From NCBI GenBank assembly GCA_963555705.1, contig OY743186.1, positions 37,559,241 to 37,623,240 of the forward strand: a stretch of DNA of 64,000 bases, read 5' to 3'. Positions 36,301 through 53,379 of this stretch are shown one piece after another. The stretch is from Ligustrum vulgare. Lineage: Eukaryota > Streptophyta > Magnoliopsida > Lamiales > Oleaceae. The position numbers were made by a program, and so were the translations under genes. The notes beneath the pieces were generated by a model. That model was given only the letters and a program-made list of their open reading frames with translations. It was not told the origin of the DNA and ran no database searches. The number at the start of each line of letters is the position of its first letter. Positions within the stretch are counted from its first letter, which is position 1.

Positions 36301-38952
36301 TGTTCTTAAGTGCACTGGTGTTTCACGGAACTTCTCCTATAATTTCTTATACAACTGCTTAATTTACAACTTAACTAGTTCATAGGCTTTATCTAAGATC
36401 ACTTGACAAACCCTGGACTGCAACTTCATTTTATTGACTGGTGTAGCTCTTCGTCTCTCATAGTTCCATTAAGCATGATATTTGTATTGCTTCTCTGTCA
36501 TCCAAAAAGAAAATAGAAAATGCTTAGAAGGATACAACATATATTTATGTGTCAGTCTCCATATGTATGTAAATTGTCCGTTGCATAAAAATGCGGTGCT
36601 TTCCTTTCCAAGTGGTTCTAGAGCTGCTGTTAGTGATCATCCCATGATATGGTAGTTAACATAAAATGTGGTGACTGCAGTTTGGAAAGGACAGAGCTAC
36701 TGCTACATACGGAGTGCTTCCTGCTGCAAATGTCCCTCCACCTTACGCTCTTGCCTCTGTATCTGCTGTGCGGTTTGACCATTGTGGACAGAGATTCGTG
36801 ACTGCTGCATTGGATGGAACTGTGTGCACATGGCAGGTTGAAGTTGGAGGAAGGAGTAATATTCGTCCGACAGAATCCGCTGCCTGCTTTAACAATCATA
36901 CATCGTAAGTATCGATCTGGTGGATTAAGCTACCAATAAATTAATTCCACCTCTTCTGATGTCACGTTGGTTCCATTTTTTTGTCGGACTGCCTGACTGG
37001 AAATATAGTTACAGATATTAGCTTCAGCATATTCAAGACCTTTTTTTTTTTTTTTTACCTTGTACTGAAATGTAAAGAAGCTCCTTCCCAAAAGAATGAT
37101 GCGATCCCAATGGAACATGTTAGGAGGAGGTAAAATGGAGCAAAATTAATATTATTTGTCGTGGTCGTCGAGGGCGAAGCATCTGATTACATTGGATCTT
37201 CCATTAGATTCGGTGATGGATTGAACTGTGTGGGAAAGATGTATTCGTTTAACCAATCCCAGATTATTAGGAGTAATGCTTAGTTCATTGTCGTTATTGA
37301 GCTTTTACTGAATTTTTTATGTGACAGCGTTGTCAAATGTCCATCTTCCTACACGATTGTTTTGCTCCAAAAGTAACAATGAACATAAATCTGATTGCAT
37401 TGCATTTGTCCTGGTTACCTGGATTTGCTTGTGCTGATGCATAAATAGTCGATTTTGAGAAACCATTCATCTGTTTGTGTGAGTTAGTTGCAGCTTGTAG
37501 AGAACACTTCAACTATGTTTTTTTCCCAGTACACCATTTTACTTGCTAACCAATTATTTTGGTTGCATTTTTATTATGTCTTGCAATTTGAGTCTTGGAT
37601 AGAACGCTTCAACTATGTTTTTTTCCTAGTACCCCATTTTACTTGGTAACTAATTATTTTGGTTGCGTTTTTATTATGTCTTGCAATTTGATTCTCTTAC
37701 TATTCCTCACTAAACATGTTGGAATCTGTGGTTGCAGAGATGTCACTTATGTTACTGCAAGTGGATCTATTGTTGCTGCTGCTGGGTATAGCCCCAATGG
37801 CAATAATGTGGTTGTGTGGGACACACTTGCTCCACCAGCCACATCTCAAGCTTCCATAATGTGTCATGAAGGTTCGTTCCCATGAGATTTTTGGTAAATG
37901 GTTTGCCATTAATTTTAAGGTCTAATTACACGATTCTCAGTGGATCTTTCTAATGTTGGAAGAACATCTGACGTTTCGAATTTATGGATCCCGTGTTCAT
38001 TAATCCTAGCTGTGAAACATTTCATGTTGATACTGCTGCTGGTGATCCATGGCTTATTAACTATTTAATTTAATATGAGGCGAAATAGGACAGGTGTTGG
38101 TAAATCAAAATACACTTGTCTGAAAATGTGACTTGGATGGAATGAATTTGAGTAAATATGTTCAATTCATCTTTTATGTGTTGAATTTGATTTGGATCTG
38201 ATATGTTCTAGGTGGTGCTCGCTCCCTGTCTGTGTTTGATAATGACATAGGAAGTGGATCTATTTCTCCTCTTATTGTGACTGGTGGAAAAGGCGGTGAT
38301 GTTGGACTTCATGACTTCCGGTACATAGCTACTGGAAGGACAAAGAGACACAAGCACTTTGACACTGGTGAACATAACATCAAGGGGTCATCGATAGTTG
38401 ATATGCGGAACAAAACTGGGGATCAAAATAGAAATGGGATGCTTTGGTATATACCAAAGGCTCACTCAGGTACTACTGCAAAAGATATTTCACTTGAAAT
38501 ATGGTTCATATACTTTGAAATGTTAAACACCTTACACATTGATGATTTTGCCTCAAGGGAGCGTCACCAGAATATCTACAATTCCAAATACCAGTTTCTT
38601 CTTGACGGGAAGCAAGGACGGAGATGTAAAACTTTGGGATGCCAAGACTGCCCAATTAGTATATCATTGGCCAAGATTGCATGAGAAGCACACCTTCCTT
38701 CAACCAAGCTCCCGTGGCTTTGGTGGAGTTGTTAGAGTAATTTCTCGATCAATCATAAAAATTATTTAATGGCCATTTTTACTGTGTGCTAGAACTAAAG
38801 AAATGTCTAATTCTAATTTGCAGGCCGCTGTCACAGATATTCAAGTTGTTTCTCATGGGTTTCTTACATGTGGTGGAGATGGTTTCGTCAAATTTGTTAG
38901 ATTTCAAGATACTCCAGTTGTGAAAACAAATTATGATCAACTTTTTGTTTAG
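18355..38952 (+). CDS. Rav1/DMX-like WD40 protein, RAVE-complex subunit (16 exons)
   Basis: Exons: 18355-18754, 19771-22437, 23454-23898, 25477-25705, 28626-28790, 30312-30584, 30706-30951, 32026-32418, 32519-33901, 34016-34072, 35498-35926, 36681-36904, 37738-37871, 38212-38469, 38558-38736, 38824-38952. They sum to 7,611 nt (2,536 aa), in phase throughout with GT-AG introns. Exons 1-2 encode N-terminal WD40 repeats (DGTVRLW, DGTLKLW). Exons 4-8 (residues about 1170-1606) hold the Rav1p C-terminal domain, with GFLSRNFQ and AVAFFLLGGD. Exons 11-16 hold the C-terminal WD40 repeats (GSKDGDVKLWD). The length matches plant homologues of about 2,500 aa. In yeast, Rav1 assembles the V-ATPase with Skp1 and Rav2; the same role is inferred here. 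The exon 8 donor (32,418) is the least certain junction, chosen for phase and conserved LINM..L..NGL.FIGY context. Confidence 0.9.
25706..28625 (+). other. Intron 4 of the Rav1/DMX-like gene (2.9 kb, transposon-derived content)
   Basis: Much longer than its neighbours. It holds AT-rich repeat-like DNA (25,970-27,650) and an antisense coding-like relic (27,880-28,334). No conserved exon is missing, because exon 4 and exon 5 join in phase within the conserved Rav1 domain (QLRLK to MERLARQQY). Confidence 0.6.
27880..28334 (-). pseudogene. Unidentified coding relic antisense in intron 4
   Basis: The minus strand at about 28,230-27,990 reads as protein-like sequence with balanced composition (segments NFQPFQTPLSFNKVITTYVE and EVLQALDGARGPGTGPIKVP), unlike the AT-rich surroundings. 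The N-terminal part lies in another frame (28,334-28,240), implying a frameshift. There are no introns, which suggests a retro-copy or captured cDNA fragment. I do not recognise the family. Confidence 0.4.
30001..30150. mobile_element. Tourist-like MITE, copy 1 (Rav1/DMX intron 5)
   Basis: About 150 bp, AAAGCATGTTTTGG...CCAAAGGGGGGCTTA. It shares GTGGATAAGTG, TGTGGA.AAAA and TTATAAAC with the copies at 31,102 and 34,150. Confidence 0.5.
31102..31245. mobile_element. Tourist-like MITE, copy 2 (Rav1/DMX intron 7), TSD TTA
   Basis: About 145 bp, AAGCATGTTTGG...GCAAAAAGGGC, between TTA trinucleotides. A 3-bp TTA duplication fits PIF/Harbinger-derived Tourist elements. Confidence 0.5.
34150..34812. 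mobile_element. Tourist-like MITE, copy 3, split by a LINE fragment (intron 10)
   Basis: Starts AAGCATGTTTGGAAGTG after TTA (34,147-34,149) and ends before TTA (34,813-34,815). It contains an internal direct duplication of TTTATAAACGGTTTATATTA and is interrupted by the LINE fragment at 34,307-34,771. Confidence 0.5.
34307..34771 (-). mobile_element. 5'-truncated LINE fragment, TSD TAGTGTTT
   Basis: A T-run near 34,307-34,324 is the complement of a LINE poly(A) tail. The minus-strand ORF 34,758-34,450 encodes the C-terminal tail of plant LINE ORF2 (segment AWAIWIERNRRIFDN). TAGTGTTT occurs at 34,299-34,306 and again at 34,772-34,779, a plausible target-site duplication. It lies inside an older MITE, giving the relative order of insertion. 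Confidence 0.75.
37500..37692. repeat. Tandem duplication of about 97 bp in intron 12
   Basis: Segment 37,500-37,594 (AGAACACTTCAACTATG... to GTCTTGCAATTTGA) is repeated at 37,603-37,692 with a few substitutions, about 45 bp upstream of the exon 13 acceptor (37,738). Confidence 0.75.
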
Positions 38953-40585
38953 TTCTTGTGGAGAATTTACATGACGCTAGTGCACTTTCGCGTTGCAAGG
39001 AGAGTACCTTTTTACCTGCATAGTTGCAGTGGCTGTTTTGTTTTCCAGCCATCGTACCGAAGGTGATCCACTATCACTACCTTTTCGTGCACACCACCAT
39101 TATCTGTTACAGTAAACTTCATATGCAATGATAAGTTTGGTTGATAATGTACATTACAGGGCTAAGAGACGGTGCAGTAGAAGGCCAATCTTGTATCTCA
39201 AATGCTCAATTTTGCAGGACCTATTCTGTTCCTGAACTGAATGCAATTTTGGCTGGTTTTGGGCCCTTTAGTAATTTGTTTTGGATGCCATCCAAGAATG
39301 GAATTGCTAAGAGGAGCTTTGCTACATAGTTGTCTTGGTTTCTATCTTCTCTGTACATCAATGTATACACATTAGAGATTTTTAGCTCGTTCAATTTATT
39401 TCACCGATTTTCGGCCTACTATGTGTAGAGCTTGTAAAATTGTATTTTATTGTGTATTTGCTACTTTAGAAGTTTCAAGCTTAGCCTTTCCTGATATTAT
39501 TGTAGCGGATCTTTGTACTTCGTTTTCCTTTTCCTTCTCTACTTCTCAATAGTTTGTGAGAAATGATGACATAAACAAGGAAAAAAAAAAAAAAAGAATT
39601 CTTATGTGATCTACATGTTTCTTGAAGAGTGGAACTATGCAATACGTGATAGACATTTCAAAAAATATGACTTTTTACGACAATTCATTGGAATCTTGCA
39701 AATCCACTCTTTTTCCTATACGAAGGTTAGTGTTTTCGCATCAAGAGCGCGAGGGAAAGATTTTACTTTGCACCTATTTGGTTCCCATTTTTTTAAATTC
39801 AAATTTATTCAACACTCAATTTCAACAATTCATTTTAGTCAAGTCTTTTATTTTTTACTTTTCAAACATTTTTTAATTATGCATTCTCCAAAAACATTAT
39901 TCAAAATCACATTATTTCACATGAAAATGATCAGGAGCACGTTAACGTGCACTATATCGTGCACATGTAGCGTGTACTGTTCAGAATTCACAAGTAGGTT
40001 CTGAAAAAAGTGTACTGCGCGTGTACGATAATGTGCATGTCTGACGAGCACCAGATCACTTCTGTTATTTCACAAATAATGGGGGCCAAAGAAGGGGCTT
40101 TATAAGACCAGATTTTTTAACAATACTCTTACATGGTATGTGAAATCTATGTATATGTGAACTTTTGTTGAACTCATTGTTCAGGGATTGTCCAAATAGA
40201 ATAATTTCTGTTTTAATGGCTTCGAAGCAGTGCCAAAAGCTGAGCTAGGAGCCAGCGGAGAAAGAAGTAATGACTAATGAGTTCCATTGCCGGTACTTCA
40301 ATTAAGTGCGTGCTTCTTTTTTAATATCATTATTGTTTAATAATTTTCAAAATTATTGAGGAAAAACCTTTCTCAAATCATAATTTGTTTACTTTCTTTT
40401 CTTTCTTTTTGAGTCAAAATTTTTTAATTGATTCTAGTTACGAAAATTGTTGGCGGAAGAGGAAATGTGGAATACAATCAACGATTCCAGTTTTCATATC
40501 TCAATTTCGCGAAAAGTATATGATCGTGCCGACGTCGTGTGTTGGAAATCTTTAAAAATATTACATCTGAAAACAAAATGCATCT
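38953..40585 (+). other. 3' UTR of the Rav1/DMX-like gene and intergenic DNA
   Basis: The first 400-500 bp look like 3' UTR (T-rich, with TGTAAAATTGTATTTTATTG near 39,433). An A-run at 39,579-39,594 and AT-rich DNA related to segments near 60,190 follow. A palindrome-rich GTGCAC/GTACAC patch lies at 39,928-40,050. No further gene seen. Confidence 0.5.
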
Positions 40586-40659
40586 GGTGTCGTGGTGTAG
40601 TTGGTTATCACGTCAGTCTAACACACTGAAGGTCTCCGGTTCGAGTCCGGGCGACGCCA
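40586..40659 (+). tRNA. tRNA-Val (anticodon AAC)
   Basis: The 7-bp acceptor stem GGTGTCG/CGACGCC (one G-T pair) is complete, with discriminator A. The D arm contains the A-box GTGTAGTTGGTTATCAC. The anticodon arm TCAGT-CTAACAC-ACTGA gives anticodon AAC. The T arm CTCCGGTTCGAGTCCGGG contains the B-box. There is no intron. A T5 tract at 40,672-40,676 is a suitable Pol III terminator. Encoded CCA is absent, as expected for nuclear genes. Confidence 0.95.
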
Positions 40660-42817
40660 GAAAATTTAAAATTTTTAATCTTTTAACTGTTTTCCTTGTT
40701 CTCACTGTCAGTGGTGGACGAAACGATGAGCCATTCATCTCCCCCAGGCACCAATTTTTAATTTAAGTTAATAATATTCCACCAAATGGAAAGCAATTTG
40801 ACGCAGAGAGCTCGAGAAATAAAGGTTGACCTGAAATGGCGCCACCGCCGCCTGTGCATTTGCTCATAAAAGTTGGGACTCTAACCTTGTACATGAGAGA
40901 ACCTTTCTCTATGCACGGACTACAGTAGCTGCTTTGATGAACATGTGTGCATTTTCTAAATGTTCGGAGTCAACTGTCAGAATATCTCCAATGGACCGTC
41001 AATTTTTCTCTACTTACCCGTATTCTCTTTCTTGTCAATTAAGTCAATTCTTAAAATGAGACTACTTGAACATAACACTTTACATATTCTAAACATTACT
41101 TGGTACTGATGGACTTTAATGCTAGAAAGAGTTTAGTGCCTACCAAGATGTATAAAGCTCGCCCAACCGTTTGGCTTTTGATATCAAACATGATAGCGAG
41201 CGCTACTTCCATTATCATAGGTTAAATATTTCACTTGGTCACTTTGACAAGAATGAGTACATGAATGCTCTCTTCGTGTTGCATTGATATGGAGACAATG
41301 TCTTGCTCTCTCACCGCCTATTAAACTAGGTCGACTTTTATGGTGGTTAGCTTCAATAACTTTTATAGCGGTTGGCTTGCTCGACTTTTGCACAACTAGG
41401 GAGAGAGGTAGTAGCTATCAACTCCTTTAAGGCTTTAACTCGTTTTATTCCTACCTATTAAAAGATGTTGCCACTAATACGTACATTCTTCATCACTATA
41501 TACTGGATTCACAAAATAATTACTAGATAACGTGTTCATGTTGAGCAACTGATTTGACCCTTGGAATGAATTAACTTTGAACCCTCAACAAGAACTAAGT
41601 CTCAATTTGGGAGTGCTTTTTTCGAAAATTCTATCAGATCATTCTGCTGATTCAATCAATTCAACTGGCAAAAAAAAAAAAAATTAATACTATGACGAAA
41701 TCAACAATTTACCGTAGCGCTTGGAAGTCTTTTATCCGAAATTGACAACAATACCCTCAAAATACAACTTCGTGAAATAAAATATAATGTAACTTGAAAA
41801 GCATAAGCAACAGTTCTTGATTTCTTCTTGTGGGATTCAAAAAGGCACACGAACAAGACAGAAGCTATTGCAGAAGTAGGGTTATGGGGACCACCTAATG
41901 GGCAAACATTCGATTTCTTGGCTTCAAAGTAATGCGCAAGGTACTAAATTTAGATTATAGACGATAAAATTCTGATCCGTACATCACAAATCAAGAAAGT
42001 AAAATATATCCTTAGACCCGTCGATACAAAAAAACAAGAATCGAGAATTTGCGAACGCTACAAAGATTGTCTATGCCTTTAATAAGTTCTTGAATGAACG
42101 GTACAAGGATTGTAATATCCTTCATAAGTTCAGAACAAAGAAAAATAACTCTCCAACACAAGTTGGCCGAGCAGATGGATTATCACCATGAATAGATGTT
42201 TTTGAACGAATTTTACCATGCATAGATGTTCTTCACCTACTCTTAGAACATATTTGTTAAGATACACGATTAATCAAAATTAAAAATCATGACTTAATCC
42301 ATGACTCGATTCCGACCAATAGCTAATTTAGTGCAAATTAGGCAATGAATGTGACAACCCTTCTTTATCAGCAAGTACCATGCCCATTTTTACAAGTCTG
42401 GCTCCAAAACCCAGAAGCCAACATGACCCAAAATAGCCATATACACTGTACACTTTGGATGTAGCATATTTGCAAAATGATCCCTCAGAGATGTAAATCC
42501 TCACATTTAACTTTCCATAAATAAATACACTTTTTCAGCAGTAGATTTTTAACATGATAGCACCAAGTCCAACTATGGCATTTCAAGTAGACGCCATAAC
42601 AGTACCGGGTCCAACTAGGGCATCATAAAACCACAGCATTATGTAATTCATATCTCAAATATCCAAATAACTAATAATTCAGATTTCTCCAAACAAACAA
42701 GATAAAAGATGGTCCATAATGATCAAGATACAATTTTTGGAATCCTTATATGCAGACAGGCTGCAGCATGAGATATCCTCTTGATCATAACTTTCTAGAA
42801 GCAACTCCATATCTTGT
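40660..42817. other. Intergenic DNA between tRNA-Val and the RPL40 3' end
   Basis: No supported gene. Moderately AT-rich single-copy-looking sequence. The last few hundred bases should contain the RPL40 3' UTR on the minus strand. Confidence 0.5.
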
Positions 42818-47963
<5,146 letters not shown>

Positions 47964-48265
47964 ATTTGTGGAATGTGGACCTTTACGGCTTAGCTGGTCC
48001 AATTCTAGCTAGGTTTTAAAATTACACAAAATGTTTGAATTTTTTTTAGTTCAGGTATTTATGAACTATTTTAGTTAATCAATTATTAGTTTACTTAACC
48101 CAAATCTAACCATCATGTTCATATCTATAGATGATATAGGTGCAGCAGAAGTCATTGCAGCCAAGATTGCGTTCATATCAATATCAATATCCAGATTCTG
48201 ATTTTGTTTTTAACGTGAATTATCCTCGAGAAGCGCAGATTTGAGTTGAGCCAATGGGTCGGGCC

Positions 48266-48560
48266 TCAAGTAGATAAGGTACGTCGTTGGGCGAAGATTG
48301 TGCTATTGCAGGTCTGTGATTGGCGGCAGTATGTAATAGTGTGTGGAGGCGATGGTGATGAGTTGACTGCGGAGGTGTAACGATGCAGTGCAGTAGTGAG
48401 TGTGCGCACAGGGGATATAATGTGGTGCGAAAGTATGCGGTGATAACAGTGAGGTGGTGGTGGTGGTGTGAGCGGTACGGTATGATGTGGTGCGAAGGTA
48501 TGCAACGATGACGGTGAGGTGGAGGTGGTGTGGTGTGGTGTAGTGTTGTGCAACGATATT
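48266..48560. repeat. GTGGTG-rich minisatellite-like patch
   Basis: Recurring TATGATGTGGTGCGAAGGTATGC-type units, three partial copies, and GGTGGTGGTG runs. The predicted His/Thr/Pro-rich ORF on the minus strand is compositional and is not called. Confidence 0.6.
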
Positions 48561-48664
48561 CGATTTTGGGGATGGGACCTTAGCTGTAAATTAAATTATT
48601 TCAGGGACTTGAGGTGCAAATTTTTCATATTTTTGTTTTTTTTTCTTCATGCCCTCGAAGTTTA

Positions 48665-48915
48665 TGAAGAAATTACAATTGTAAATAATTACAAATTGAA
48701 ATAAAATTACAATTGTAATTAATTACAAAATTGAAATAAAATTATAATTGTATTTCCTCCGACGTCAACGGTTGTGGCGATAGATGATTACAAATTACAC
48801 TAATATAATTAATTAGTAATTACGAATTATACTAATGTTTTACTAATTCATAAGTTACAACTGTAATTAATTACAAAATTAAAATAAAGTTACAATTGTA
48901 ATTAATTACAAAATC
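48665..48915. repeat. AATTACAATTG tandem-like repeats
   Basis: Several copies of ATTACAATTGTAATTAATTA and AAAATTGAAATAAAATTAC, interrupted by about 60 bp of other sequence. Confidence 0.6.
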
Positions 48916-49064
48916 TGATTCAAACTACTGATGATGTTAGCACTTGGGAGTCCATTCGTGAAAAGGTTCTTTGTTTCATTAGAGATAAGGTAAAGGAATG
49001 CTTAATATTTATGATGTTTTATTATTTCTTAATTTCAAAGAGCTCTTTATGATACTTAAGGTTA

Positions 49065-49190
49065 CATGAATTAACCGTGTTGCCAAATATTTGTGGGGCT
49101 GTTGATTCGACTCATGTGAAGCTACATAAGCTTAGTCCTGATGTGATTAACGGTTCTATGTGTTATTGTAAATATGAGCCTCTTCCTTGA
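49065..49190 (+). pseudogene. PIF/Harbinger-type transposase relic (DDE segment)
   Basis: A short stretch reads LPNICGAVDSTHVKL, matching the first catalytic Asp region of Harbinger transposases (GA.D.TH). It continues for about 20 codons (HKLSPDVING) before breaking up. No complete domain remains. Confidence 0.45.
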
Positions 49191-49199
49191 CTTCTCAAT

Positions 49200-51910
49200 A
49201 AGGCATATCAATTCTTTTTTATTAACGTCTGTGTTTAATTAATGCTGATTTACTCAAGGTTGTGCTTGCAAAATTGATTCTTTAAGAAAGTTACGGGCTT
49301 TCAAATGCCAAGAGCTTATATGTCAAGGATACTGAGAATAAAATTGAAGAGTTTATTCCTGGGCTTCAACTGTTTCAAATTGAGGGACTGAGGTAGGGGT
49401 CTTGATCTTTTATGCAATTAGATGGTTTCATTATTACAACAATAGCTGGGTCATTATTTCTTCGCCTTTGCTGGTAACTTTGATGAGGAGCACAACTTTA
49501 GTGGTAATCAATAGCAATATAACTCATAAGGATGAAAATTTAGATTTTTTTAGATGCATAATAATGAATACAAAGTATGTTTGCTACCCTTCAAAAAAAA
49601 AAAAAAAAATAATTATCCACAATTATTGAATAATTTTTATTTGTATTTTTGTACAACATTTTGAATTCGATGTTATATTGATTGACATTAAAAAATCTTA
49701 ATAAAATTTATTGTCTTTTTAGATTTTTTATATTATCTTGAATAATGCAAAAAAAAAAATTAATTTGATAAAAATAAAAATTGAAATATCTAAAAATAAT
49801 TTAATTTCTCTCTACAAAGAGTATCTTAGCCTACAAATACTTTTTCTCTAAAAAAATTATTTGTGGAGAAAAGCGGGATTTAGCCACAAAATAATTTGCT
49901 ACCATGTGCCCACAAAATTTGTTTTGTGAGCTAGTGTAATTTTAGTAGACAAATAATTTTGTAGGAAAAGAAATAGGCTACGAATTGTATTTGTGTCCAA
50001 AGGGTTTGTGAGGAGAAATCTTAGCCCACAAATTTCGAAATTTTGTAGGTTAACACCTTCCTACACGTTGTTTGCCACACAAATCTCCCTACAATTTTTT
50101 TATTTTATTTATTTTGTATGGAAAGATTTTTCCGTACATATAGGGACATTTCCCTACAAAATAACTTTGTATGCGGAAAGTAAATTTCTTTTAGTGAAAA
50201 ATATTTGGCCAGCTGAAATTGCCAATTTTTCAAAAAATAGACCAATGAAATGTTGTCATATAACCATTTACACCCCGTTCTTTTACGCAATCATTACAAT
50301 TTATAAACAACACAATTTTTCAAACTACTTTTTAACCACACACATTTTCTCTCTCAAATTTTTAACAACAAATCTTACCTAGAAAAATGGAATAAATGGC
50401 GGCTAAAAAAATAAATAGTTGTCGAACGGTCCATTACAAACAAAATTCATAATAAAATATGATTTAATACAAACGAAAATTTTCAAATAATTGACACGTT
50501 ATTTGATGGATGAAGTTATAATTTAATCATTAACTTAAGCACCTTGATATAACAATGAGCAAGATCAAATTTGCTAATTCTCATCTTGATATTTTGACAG
50601 TATTCTTTGGTGTGCTAGTTGATCACGTTACGTTTAAATTTGAAGTGAAATTATTATAGATTGTGTGTGGAGAAAATAATATATATTTAAATAATTGACT
50701 ATACTCCAATTAATTGATAATTGCGAAATAAAAGATGTCTGGAATATGAAAGTATAATCATTAAAATTCTTAATATGCATATAATAAAATAGAATCACCC
50801 TATAATGGAATGTAATTGGGCATATAAAATTAGATCTAAAAAAAAGATATAAATGACCCTATATGACAAAAAGTTGAAATTGGGATGTTATTGTGATTAA
50901 TATTTGAAAATCCTAGAAGTTGATTTTCAAGATGTAAATTTATGATTAACTGTTCACCAAAAGTAAATTCATGATTAACTGTTCACTAGAAGTAAAACAT
51001 GCTTGATTGCTCACCAAAGTGAATGAGTCACTTCTGAAGTTGAAAAATACATTAAGTGCATTAGTAAATACTAATTATAAAACATGGCTCGATGTAACAT
51101 GTTCAATAATCATAGAAAATATAATACAACTCTTCAAATTGGAAAGGTAGAATTGAATTTATTTTTGAAGAACTAACAATATGAGCTACTAGAAATTTAT
51201 AAAGAGCTATTCATAAATGTTATATTGCGAACATATTTGAGATTGCAAAGATTAACAACAAATATATTATTACGCTAAATCAATGTACTTGTAATGTTCT
51301 CATGAGAGAGAGCTAATATGCACTGCATTCTTTTTTCCTTAGGCGATATTTTATCTCACAGGGTTTTCTTGGCAAAGTTTTTAATGAGGTAGTTGTCATG
51401 ATATATTGATTATGATATTGTACTCTTTTTCTTTTCTTATATGTTATTCCCACAGGATTTCTCCAAGTAAAATTTTTAATGAGGCATTATCATAACTATT
51501 TATGGGCTATTATTTAATCTCTGTTTGGTAAAAGAAAAAATTATAAAGAAATAATATGATGTTTTCGAGGTAAATCATGTGGTTGAAAAGTAGTTTGGAA
51601 AATTGTGTGGTTAAAAAGTAACTTCGAAAAATATGTGTGATTAAAAAATCATTTGAAAAAAAAAATGTGTTATTTATAAATTAATTTATAATTTTAAGAA
51701 CAAAATTTTATCTATTTATAAAAATTGAATTTCCAAACATACTATTAAGTCCCTATTTGATACTCATTATTCAAAACTTCATCTTTTTAAAACTAATTTT
51801 TAACTACACATTTTACAAATAAAATAATCTACACATAATTTAAAAAGATTTCATAATTTTTAACCATACATTCTCAAAAAATCTACTAATGCAAACCACA
51901 TTATTTTAAA
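49200..51910. other. AT-rich transposon-derived intergenic DNA, no gene seen
   Basis: Contains subterminal-like repeats of CCACAAATTT/TTTTGTAGG (49,840-50,140), reminiscent of CACTA-element ends, and MITE-like segments (50,270-50,400; 51,530-51,900) similar to one near 58,150. No supported coding region. Confidence 0.45.
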
Positions 51911-53370
51911 GGATAATTGGCACAAAACGTCATTACGTTTGACATGTATTGTGAAAAACATCTCAACGTTTCCATCTTCTTGCTGGAGACATCATTTCTA
52001 TTACTTTTAACATCTCTAAATTGTCAATTTCAATTTGCATAGTAAACCATTAAAACATCAAGGGACATTTTCGTAAAAATAAAGTTAATCCATTTAATTC
52101 TTTCTCGCATGTGTAAACTGCTAGTAAATACTATTTAAAAATAAATTCATAAATATTTTATTTAAAAAATAATGTAAAAACAGGCAAACGGTCTACTCCT
52201 CACCATGAGAATAATGACTACAAGAATAGAACGGAAAAAATTGGAGGTGTATCAATAAATTTTTCACATTTCAGTCTAAATGTCAATGGTGAAAAAAATG
52301 AAGCAGAAAGTTGCAGAAGGGAAAAGGTAGCTTGAAACGTTCATGGTTCTTAACATCCCTACGTTTAAATAACTTTGATGAAGAACATCCCAACGTTTGA
52401 AGATCTTTAGCGGTAAACATCCCTACCTATAACATATTTTGCATAAACCGTCCCTACCTCTTAAATTTTTGGCGTATAAGAGCCTTGTCTTCTTTCTTTC
52501 TCCAGTCGATTAAAAAATGTAAATCATTATAGATTCACCATACATAGCAACTTACAATTTGACAACACAAAATTCGACAACCAGTAATGAAGGAGTAATG
52601 GTTGGTATTTTTTTTAGAAGGCTCATCTTCCTCGCTACATTTTCCTTTTTCTCGTCTTTGATTATTGTAATTCCTTATCTCTTACTTTCCTTAATCTCAT
52701 TTCTCTCTTTTTACTATCCTTTTGTAGAGCTACTTTTGGCTGCAAAATAAAAGACAACTAATTTATGTAGGCTTGAGCTTTCCCTTAAAGTTGATAATAC
52801 ATAATCGCAAGTCAACCATGTGTTCAAAGATCTCATCTTCCTCGCTACATTCTCCTCTTCGTCCATTTTGAATTATATAATTCATTTTCTCTTTCTTTCA
52901 CTTTATAATCTCCTTTACCATACTTTGGAAGCCCCCTCCTTCTACTCTTTTTCTATACCTCCTTTATGCTACAAAACAAAGGCCTCTAACCTTGAATCAA
53001 CTTGGACTTTCCCTTCAAGGAAATACTACAAATACCCATTCTTCACTTTGATTTCTGAAAGTAAGGTTCGTGAAGCAAGGTGATAGTTGGTAAAGTTGGA
53101 AAAAGAAATGAAATTAAATGGGTTAACTTAATTTTGACGAAAGTACCCCTCAACGTATCAATGATTTACTATGCAAATTGAAATTGACGGTGTAGAGATG
53201 TTAAAAGTAACAAAAATGACATCTCCAGCAAGAAAATGAAAACATTGGGATATTTTATGCCAAAAATCATAACGTTGTGATGTTTTTTCACAATACATGT
53301 GGCACATCATAACGTTGTGATGTTTTCCACAATACATGTCAAACGTAGGGACGTTTTATACCAATTACCC
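51911..53370. mobile_element. MULE-like inverted-repeat element with 9-bp TSD TATTTTAAA
   Basis: Begins GGATAATTGGCACAAAACGT and ends with its inverted counterpart (ACGTTTTATACCAATTACCC). TATTTTAAA flanks at 51,902-51,910 and 53,371-53,379. The arms share GCTGGAGA/TCTCCAGC and TTTACTATGCAAATTGAAAT in inverted orientation. The interior contains a duplicated CTCATCTTCCTCGCTACATT segment (52,621 and 52,832). No transposase. Confidence 0.85.
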
Positions 53371-53379
53371 TATTTTAAA

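Noticed and set aside
39141..39329. 62-codon ORF downstream of the Rav1/DMX-like stop
   Set aside because: It lies in the probable 3' UTR, has no homology I recognise, and the upstream gene ends cleanly at 38,952.
48266..48553. Minus-strand His/Thr/Pro-rich 96-codon ORF
   Set aside because: It coincides with a GTGGTG repeat patch; composition explains the open frame.
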